Source: Prevotella sp. MGM2 (lineage in GTDB: Bacteria > Bacteroidota > Bacteroidia > Bacteroidales > Bacteroidaceae). From it: a stretch of 36,082 bases of DNA. The first letter of the stretch is position 1, and each line of letters opens with the position of its first letter. Position numbers and translations under genes: made by a program. Shown in pieces: positions 31,190 to 36,082 of the stretch. The notes beneath the pieces were generated by a model. That model was not told the origin of the DNA and did not search any database. It saw only the letters and a list, made by a program, of their open reading frames with translations. The stretch covers positions 1-36,082 of the forward strand of contig NZ_BEWW01000314.1 of the NCBI RefSeq assembly GCF_002933955.1, in the 5' to 3' direction.

Positions 31190-33031
31190 ATGAAGACAAA
31201 AGAGGAATCTACGGACTATATGAAAGGCATCGTACTGAATTTGCCCGAAACGCCGGGATGTTACCAATATCTCGACGATTCGGGCACTATAATATACGTA
31301 GGTAAGGCCAAAAACCTCAAAAGGCGTGTCAGCTCTTACTTCAACAAGGAACAACAGTCAGACAAAACACGATTACTGGTAACTAAAATACGCGACATAC
31401 GTTATGTAGTCGTGAAGACAGAGGAGGACGCCCTTTTACTAGAGAACAATCTGATAAAACGATACAAGCCGCGTTATAATGTTCTCCTAAAAGATGACAA
31501 GACCTATCCTTCCATAGCTATAACAAACGAATATTTACCGCGGATATTCAAGACCCGGCAAAGACATGTAAGAGGAGCCACCTTTTACGGGCCTTACAGC
31601 CATGTACCAACAATGTATGCCTTACTCGATCTCTGTAAGGAACTTTACCATCCCCGTCCCTGCCGGCTTCCAATGACCCAAGAAGGTGTAATTAACGGGA
31701 AGTATGAAGTTTGTCTGGACTATCATATACACAATTGCGCAGGCCCGTGCGTCGGTAAACAGACCCGGGAAGACTACATGCACAACATTGACGCCTGCCG
31801 CGAAATACTGAAAGGCAACACCGGAGAAGTGGCCCGAAGGATGAAAGAAGAAATGATGCGTTTATCCGATGAAATGCGGTTTGAGGAAGCTGGCGAAATC
31901 AAACGGCGCCTTGACCTCATTGAAAACTTCCGGGCCAAAAGCGAAGTGGTTTCAAATGTGTTGCACAACATTGATGTTTTCAACATTGAGAGCGAAGAGA
32001 AAATAGCTTACGTCAACTATCTCCACATCACTAACGGCTGCATCAACCAGGCCTTCACTTTTGAATATAAAAAGAAACTGGACGAAACCGACGAGGAACT
32101 GCTCGCACTAGGTATCGTAGAGATGCGCAACCGCTACGGCAGCACCTCACGTGAAATCATAGTGCCTTTTCCGGTAGACTTACCCGCAGAATACGCAGAA
32201 CAAGCAATACCGCAAAAAGGAGAGAAGAAAAAACTGCTGGAACTATCAAAACTCAACGTCAAGCAATATAAGTTCGACCGCCTGAAACAAGCTGAAAAAC
32301 TCAATCCGGAACAAAAAAACACGCGTCTGATGAAAGAAATACAGACGCAATTAGGCTTAAAGAAACTCCCTTTCCGAGTAGAACTTTTCGACAATTCCAA
32401 CATACAGGGAGAAGACGCCGTAGCCGCCTGCGTTGTGTTTGAAAAACTTAAACCGGCAAAAAAAGAATACCGCAAGTACAACATAAAAACCGTGACCGGA
32501 GCGGATGACTATGCCTCTATGAAAGAAGTAGTACGCCGCCGATACATCCGGCAGGAAGCAGACAACAATCCCCTACCCGACCTCATCATCGCCGATGGCG
32601 GAAAAGGACAAATGGAAGTCATACGCCAAGTCGTAGAAGACGAATTACATCTTGACATCCCTATAGCCGGCCTAGCAAAGGACAGCCGCCACCGCACCCG
32701 TGAACTGCTGTTCGGCTCCCCCCCCGTAACGATAGGCATGAAAGCCGACAGCCAGCTGTTCCGCCTGCTCACACACATGCAGGACGAAGTGCACCGCTTT
32801 GCTATCAGTTTCCACCGCGACAAACGTTCCAAACGACAAACAGCCTCCGAATTGGACCAAGTGAACGGTATAGGCGAAAAGACAAAAGCTCTCCTACTGA
32901 AGACCTTCGGCAGCGTAAAACGCATAAAATCCGCCTCAGCAGAGCAGCTGCAAGCCACTCTGGGCCAAGTCAAAGGCCACAAGCTGTTCAACGCGCTCCA
33001 TGCAGGAGAAGACACAGGAAAAGACATCTGA
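31190..33031 (+). CDS. uvrC: Excinuclease ABC subunit C
   Basis: UvrC makes the dual incisions of nucleotide excision repair. The 613-residue protein contains the GIY-YIG nuclease (about 15-95; PGCYQYLDDSGTIIYVGKAK), the UVR motif for UvrB contact (about 200-240; EEMMRLSDEMRFEEAGEIKR), the RNase H-like 3'/5' endonuclease part (EDAVAACVVFEKL, LIIADGGKGQM), and a C-terminal helix-hairpin-helix pair (LDQVNGIGEKTKALLLKTFG). A GTG at 31187 immediately precedes ATG 31190; I use the ATG. The first third is AT-richer than the last third. The dtd promoter lies just beyond its stop codon. Confidence 0.97.
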   Translation: MKTKEESTDYMKGIVLNLPETPGCYQYLDDSGTIIYVGKAKNLKRRVSSYFNKEQQSDKTRLLVTKIRDIRYVVVKTEEDALLLENNLIKRYKPRYNVLLKDDKTYPSIAITNEYLPRIFKTRQRHVRGATFYGPYSHVPTMYALLDLCKELYHPRPCRLPMTQEGVINGKYEVCLDYHIHNCAGPCVGKQTREDYMHNIDACREILKGNTGEVARRMKEEMMRLSDEMRFEEAGEIKRRLDLIENFRAKSEVVSNVLHNIDVFNIESEEKIAYVNYLHITNGCINQAFTFEYKKKLDETDEELLALGIVEMRNRYGSTSREIIVPFPVDLPAEYAEQAIPQKGEKKKLLELSKLNVKQYKFDRLKQAEKLNPEQKNTRLMKEIQTQLGLKKLPFRVELFDNSNIQGEDAVAACVVFEKLKPAKKEYRKYNIKTVTGADDYASMKEVVRRRYIRQEADNNPLPDLIIADGGKGQMEVIRQVVEDELHLDIPIAGLAKDSRHRTRELLFGSPPVTIGMKADSQLFRLLTHMQDEVHRFAISFHRDKRSKRQTASELDQVNGIGEKTKALLLKTFGSVKRIKSASAEQLQATLGQVKGHKLFNALHAGEDTGKDI

Positions 33032-33061
33032 GTCTCCCGGCACACAACCCATTCCTCCCCT

Positions 33062-33093
33062 CTTGCTCCAAATAAAATTAATCCGTATATTTG
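33062..33093 (+). promoter_or_regulatory. Promoter of dtd (predicted leaderless)
   Basis: CTTG (33062-33065), a 20-nt spacer and TATATTTG (33086-33093) lie directly before ATG 33099. Only 5 nt separate the -7 box from the start codon, so transcription should begin at or next to the ATG. Confidence 0.7.
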
Positions 33094-33098
33094 CCAAC

Positions 33099-33551
33099 AT
33101 GAGAATAGTCATACAACGCGTCAGCCGTGCCTCTGTGAGCATCGGCGGCCGAACAGAGTCAAGCATCGGCCATGGTCTTTTAATCCTATTAGGCATAGAA
33201 CCATCTGACAAAGAAGAAGATGCCGATTGGCTCATCAAGAAAGTCACAGGCCTGCGCATATTCGATGATGAAGCCGGCGTAATGAATCGCAATATCACTG
33301 AAGAAGAAGGTAACATAATGGTTGTCAGCCAGTTTACACTAATGGCATCCTATAAAAAAGGCAACCGGCCGTCATACATCCGCGCCGCAGGCCGCGACAT
33401 CGCCATTCCACTCTACGAATACTTCTGCCGCGGACTCGAAACGGCACTGGGCCGACCTGTCAGTACAGGAGTATTCGGCGCGGACATGCAGGTGGAACTC
33501 GTCAACAACGGACCCGTAACTATCTGCATGGACACAAAGAACAAAGAATGA
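33099..33551 (+). CDS. dtd: D-aminoacyl-tRNA deacylase
   Basis: Dtd removes D-amino acids, and glycine from tRNA-Ala, from mischarged tRNAs. The 150-residue protein starts MRIVIQRVSRASVSIGG, has the active-site SQFTL motif (about 78-82), and ends with the cross-subunit Gly-Pro motif in NNGPVTICMDTKNKE, where GPVT is diagnostic. Length is normal. The frame is open back to 33000, inside uvrC, but the promoter at 33062-33093 and the conserved N terminus fix the start at 33099. The MazG-like gene follows after 72 bp. Confidence 0.96.
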   Translation: MRIVIQRVSRASVSIGGRTESSIGHGLLILLGIEPSDKEEDADWLIKKVTGLRIFDDEAGVMNRNITEEEGNIMVVSQFTLMASYKKGNRPSYIRAAGRDIAIPLYEYFCRGLETALGRPVSTGVFGADMQVELVNNGPVTICMDTKNKE

Positions 33552-33623
33552 CACGTGCAGGAAAAACATGTCTTCCCTTATGAAACACATCCCCACCCTT
33601 TCATCCTATAAAACACTGAGAAA

Positions 33624-33947
33624 ATGACTCTCCAAGAAGCCCAGGAAGCCGTAGACCAATGGATCAGAACCTATGGCGTGCGCTATTTCAGCGAACTCAC
33701 CAACATGGCCGTTCTCACTGAGGAAGTGGGCGAACTGGCCCGCGTCATGTCACGCCGTTACGGCGACCAGTCATTCAAGCCCGGCGAACCAACCGACCCT
33801 GCCGACGAGATGGCCGACGTACTATGGGTGTTGCTCTGCCTGGCCAACCAGACGGGCACCGACCTCACCGAGGCCTTCAGGCGCAACCTTGACAAGAAAA
33901 CCCGGCGCGATGCCACGCGTCATCTCAACAACGAGAAATTAAGATAA
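33624..33947 (+). CDS. MazG-like nucleotide pyrophosphohydrolase
   Basis: The 107-residue all-alpha NTP-PPase of the MazG superfamily has the Mg2+-binding pattern EEVGE (33-37) and DEMAD (61-65), the ExxE...ExxD arrangement of the family, with SRRYGDQSFK between them. It probably hydrolyses a non-canonical or surplus nucleoside triphosphate. The single-domain length fits the short MazG-like group, not the two-domain MazG. It lies between dtd and deoC with short gaps (72 and 39 bp), so a housecleaning and salvage operon is likely. Confidence 0.92.
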   Translation: MTLQEAQEAVDQWIRTYGVRYFSELTNMAVLTEEVGELARVMSRRYGDQSFKPGEPTDPADEMADVLWVLLCLANQTGTDLTEAFRRNLDKKTRRDATRHLNNEKLR

Positions 33948-33986
33948 GCGACCAAACGAACATTAACCACCAAACAATAAGAAAAC

Positions 33987-34922
33987 ATGTCAGAGCACTG
34001 TCATTGCGGTCAAGACCATGACCATCACGGGAACCATCCCGCCAACCGTTACGAAGAAGCCTTCTCAAAGTTCAACCTCCAGCTGAATGACGAACAGGTG
34101 AACGCCGCCACAGAGCGCCTTGTAAGCGAAAAGAAAGCCCAATACGACACCCCCGAAGTGAAGCGCCAACTGCTGGGCGCCGTGGAACTGACCACCCTCA
34201 AGGTCACCGATTCTCAGGAAAGCGTCCTCCGCTTTGTGGAAAAAGTCAACGCCTTTGCCGACGCCCACCCCGACCTACCCCACCTGGCCACAGTATGTGT
34301 CTATCCCAACTTCGCCAAAATCGTTGCCGAAAGCCTCGAAGCCGACAAGGTGGAAGTGGCCTGCGTGAGCGGCGGTTTCCCCTCTTCCCAAACCTTCCTC
34401 GAAGTAAAAACCATCGAAACGGCACTGGCCGTCAACGACGGCGCCACCGAAATAGACATGGTTCTGAGCGTAGGTGCCTTTCTGAGTGGCGACTACGAGA
34501 CGTGTGCCGATGAAGTGAGCGAAATCAAGGCCGCCTGCTCCGGACGGCCGCTCAAAGTCATCCTCGAAACCGGCGCTCTGCAGACTGCCCTCAACATCAA
34601 GAAAGCCGCCATCCTTTCCATCTATGCGGGAGCTGACTTCATAAAGACCTCTACAGGCAAAATAGAGCCCGCTGCAACGCCTCAGGCTGCCTACGTAATG
34701 TGTCAGACCATCCGCGAATACGAAAAGCTCACAGGCACGAAAATCGGATTCAAGGCTGCCGGCGGCATCAGTTCCATAGACGACGCGCTGACGTACTACA
34801 CCATCGTACGCGAAATGCTCGGCGAGGAATATATAAAGGCCGGCCTGTTCCGCATCGGAACAAGCCGTCTGGCCAACCTTCTGGTAAGCGACATACTGGG
34901 AGAAGAAAACAAACCTTTCTGA
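33987..34922 (+). CDS. deoC: Deoxyribose-phosphate aldolase with His-rich N terminus
   Basis: DeoC cleaves 2-deoxyribose 5-phosphate to glyceraldehyde 3-phosphate and acetaldehyde in deoxynucleoside catabolism. The 311-residue TIM-barrel protein has TVCVYPNFA, the Schiff-base Lys220 in DFIKTSTGK, the proton-relay Lys256 in GFKAAGGI and the phosphate-binding FRIGTSRL near the end. The core is the longer DeoC type. The first 17 residues (SEHCHCGQDHDHHGNH) are a His/Cys cluster, an unusual metal-binding-like extension. ATG 33987 is the only early start, so the extension is part of the gene as read. The promoter of repeat copy G begins 38 bp past the stop codon. Confidence 0.95.
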   Translation: MSEHCHCGQDHDHHGNHPANRYEEAFSKFNLQLNDEQVNAATERLVSEKKAQYDTPEVKRQLLGAVELTTLKVTDSQESVLRFVEKVNAFADAHPDLPHLATVCVYPNFAKIVAESLEADKVEVACVSGGFPSSQTFLEVKTIETALAVNDGATEIDMVLSVGAFLSGDYETCADEVSEIKAACSGRPLKVILETGALQTALNIKKAAILSIYAGADFIKTSTGKIEPAATPQAAYVMCQTIREYEKLTGTKIGFKAAGGISSIDDALTYYTIVREMLGEEYIKAGLFRIGTSRLANLLVSDILGEENKPF

Positions 34923-34954
34923 GTCGCAGGCTGACCAGCAGGAAAAGACACAAA

Positions 34955-35036
34955 ACACAATTTGCTTCCGGCAAAAAAATTGTATCTTTGTAACAGCGGG
35001 AGCGGGATATTTCAAAAGAATGTCCCGCTCTTATAT
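34955..35036 (+). repeat. Intergenic promoter-hairpin repeat, copy G (short form)
   Basis: TTTG (34961-34964), an 18-nt spacer and TATCTTTG (34983-34990) are followed by a hairpin with arms AGCGGGA (35001-35007) and TCCCGCT (35023-35029), further ATT/AAT pairing inside, and a CTTATATATAAAA tail instead of a clean T-tract. The leading sequence AACACAATTTGC matches copies A, B and F. The second and distal modules are missing. It lies just after deoC in the same orientation. Confidence 0.8.
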
Positions 35037-35068
35037 ATAAAAAACTACTCCATTAAGTTTTTCCATAA

Positions 35069-35099
35069 CAACTAAAATTCTTATTTTTGCCAAAACCTT
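35069..35099 (+). promoter_or_regulatory. Promoter of the two lipoprotein genes
   Basis: TTTT (35069-35072), a 19-nt spacer and TATTTTTG (35092-35099) fit the consensus loosely, giving a leader of about 50 nt before ATG 35154. Confidence 0.6.
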
Positions 35100-35153
35100 A
35101 ACTTGAAAAAGAAGATATCGCCTACACGACAAGCCTTACCAAAGCAACGATTC

Positions 35154-35738
35154 ATGAATTACAGACTCATTCTTACATTTCTTCTCTGCAACTATTTCCT
35201 AATAGCATGCGACAATAACAACACCTATCAAACTACCATAAAAACAATGGAAGACGGTACGAAAATATTCGTAAAAGAAGATAGCCTTCTAACTATATAT
35301 GACTGGAAATATGAAATTAAAGACCGTAAAGAACCATTAAAAGAAAGTCCAAAGGACTCCATTGAAACATACAAAAGCAATGATATTTCATCCGTATGGT
35401 ATATGGCACAATTCAATGAAGAGAACAAAAATTACGGCATCATTAAAAACGGAAGATACTATATCAGAATAGAAGACTACATCATCGAAATTCCCTGCCG
35501 ATCCAACGAAATACCGGTTCCTTATATTCCTACTCCATCTTCCATAGGTTTGAAAAATCCTACCAATAAAAAAATCCGCGGTTACTCGTTCATCCCAGCC
35601 TATAACATAGGGGGAAAATACATTGCACACACCTACCTATGGTACGTTGGCTACGATTCAAATGGCAAATTCATAGGAAAGTACTACCCCTGCAAGCCTG
35701 AAGAATTAAAATGGTATTATTCACTCTTAAAAATATAA
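35154..35738 (+). CDS. Small lipoprotein of unknown function
   Basis: The 194-residue protein starts MNYRLILTFLLCNYFLIAC, a lipoprotein signal with lipobox LIAC at 16-19. The mature part is Lys-, Tyr- and Asn-rich (KTMEDGTKIFVKEDSLL, GYSFIPAYNIGGKYIAHTYLWYVGYDSNGKFIGKYYPC). No domain is recognised. A TTG at 35103 in the same frame would add a charged stretch before the signal, so ATG 35154 is preferred. The gene is much more AT-rich than the housekeeping genes to its left, and a second lipoprotein ORF begins 4 nt after its stop, so the pair is likely a co-transcribed accessory unit. Confidence 0.75.
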   Translation: MNYRLILTFLLCNYFLIACDNNNTYQTTIKTMEDGTKIFVKEDSLLTIYDWKYEIKDRKEPLKESPKDSIETYKSNDISSVWYMAQFNEENKNYGIIKNGRYYIRIEDYIIEIPCRSNEIPVPYIPTPSSIGLKNPTNKKIRGYSFIPAYNIGGKYIAHTYLWYVGYDSNGKFIGKYYPCKPEELKWYYSLLKI

Positions 35739-35742
35739 AACT

Positions 35743-36078
35743 ATGAAAAAATTTTTTTTGCTTCTTAGTGTTTCCATTTCATTAGCTCATACCTCTTGCG
35801 ATTCTGATTTTAGTATAGAACCAACTAATAATCAACAGATACCAGAGATAAAAAACCTTAGTAAGGGCTATGCCATAAATAACAACGAATGTCTTATAAA
35901 TATTGACTCCGCAACTTTTTCACGCACAAATTCTTTGATAACACCTTCACGCAGCGAATTGACTGGAAAACCATTATCTTCTATTGAATTTGATGTTATT
36001 GCTGTTAAAGGATACGGATATGATGTTAAAACGGGTCAAGCCGAAATTCCGGTGCATTTGTTAAAATTCGAGAGCTGA
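35743..36078 (+). pseudogene. Lipoprotein-type ORF, probably truncated at the window end
   Basis: The 111-residue ORF starts MKKFFLLLSVSISLAHTSC, a likely lipoprotein signal, followed by an AT-rich region with no recognised domain (SKGYAINNNECLINIDSATFSR, with FDVIAVKGYGYD near the end). Its last 16 codons including the stop lie inside the 51-bp repeat that also forms the left end of the window in inverse orientation. The genuine protein may therefore be longer and interrupted by a repeat or element edge at 36032, or simply misassembled there. The ATG start is clear and it is coupled to the upstream lipoprotein gene. It could also be an intact short protein. Confidence 0.5.
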
Positions 36079-36082
36079 AATG
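36032..36082. repeat. Terminal inverted repeat, right arm (51 bp)
   Basis: Bases 36032-36082 are the exact reverse complement of bases 1-51. Here the sequence encodes the C-terminal residues of the last ORF, whereas at the left end it lies beyond an intergenic hairpin. That difference suggests a repeat boundary at 36032. Confidence 0.9.

Noticed and set aside
77-35036. CRISPR array made of the repeated intergenic segments
   Set aside because: Copies are kilobases apart, in both orientations, and have no spacer-repeat periodicity; no cas genes are present.

Overview
The window looks like a chromosomal segment of a Bacteroidales bacterium (phylum Bacteroidota), probably a gut or oral commensal close to Prevotellaceae; genus is not resolved. 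Reasons: many promoters match the Bacteroidota consensus (TTTG, about 20 nt, TAnnTTTG), purine-rich ribosome binding sites are scarce, and several families are typical of this order (DUF2723/GT117, DUF4836 lipoprotein, DUF2851, DUF4248 with the 'structural protein P5' gene, GH95 fucosidase).

Layout. 1-8.6 kb is mostly minus strand: YgjP-like metallopeptidase, tRNA-Gln(UUG), queG, a polysaccharide deacetylase, a large DUF2723 membrane protein and a DUF4836 lipoprotein. 8.7-12.5 kb is plus strand: greA-HIT, then a secreted GH95 alpha-L-fucosidase. 12.8-15.9 kb is minus: tyrS, ybeY, ruvB. 16.3-22.1 kb is plus: a fused SpmA/SpmB-type membrane protein, a polysaccharide flippase, an M16 peptidase, a zinc-ribbon Nudix hydrolase and tpx. 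22.2-22.9 kb (minus) holds a small DUF4248/P5 module. From 23.6 kb to the end all genes are plus: a WG-repeat protein, DUF2851, a thioesterase, dprA, mnmG, apt, uvrC, dtd, a MazG-like hydrolase, deoC and two small AT-rich lipoprotein genes. A perfect 16-bp parS palindrome lies between mnmG and apt.

The genes are largely housekeeping: tRNA modification (queG, mnmG), translation quality (tyrS, dtd, ybeY), transcription rescue (greA), DNA repair and uptake (ruvB, uvrC, dprA), nucleotide salvage (apt, deoC, MazG-like) and envelope or glycan functions.

The most unusual signal is intergenic. Seven copies of one repeat family lie between genes (near 77-158, 6482-6744, 12574-12837, 15921-16158, 20421-20684, 23061-23327 and 34955-35036). 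The five full copies are about 238-267 bp and end in TTTAAC/GTTAAA inverted ends. Each of the seven has a strong Bacteroidota-type promoter followed within about 10 nt by a GC-rich hairpin, T-tracted in all but the 34983 copy, so each predicts a transcript of only about 40 nt. The hairpin arms differ between copies but keep pairing. The promoter spacer holds a second inverted repeat that also covaries. I do not recognise this family.

The first and last 51 bases are exact reverse complements of each other. The sequence therefore probably ends inside a multicopy repeat or at an assembly-graph junction, and the last gene may be cut by it.
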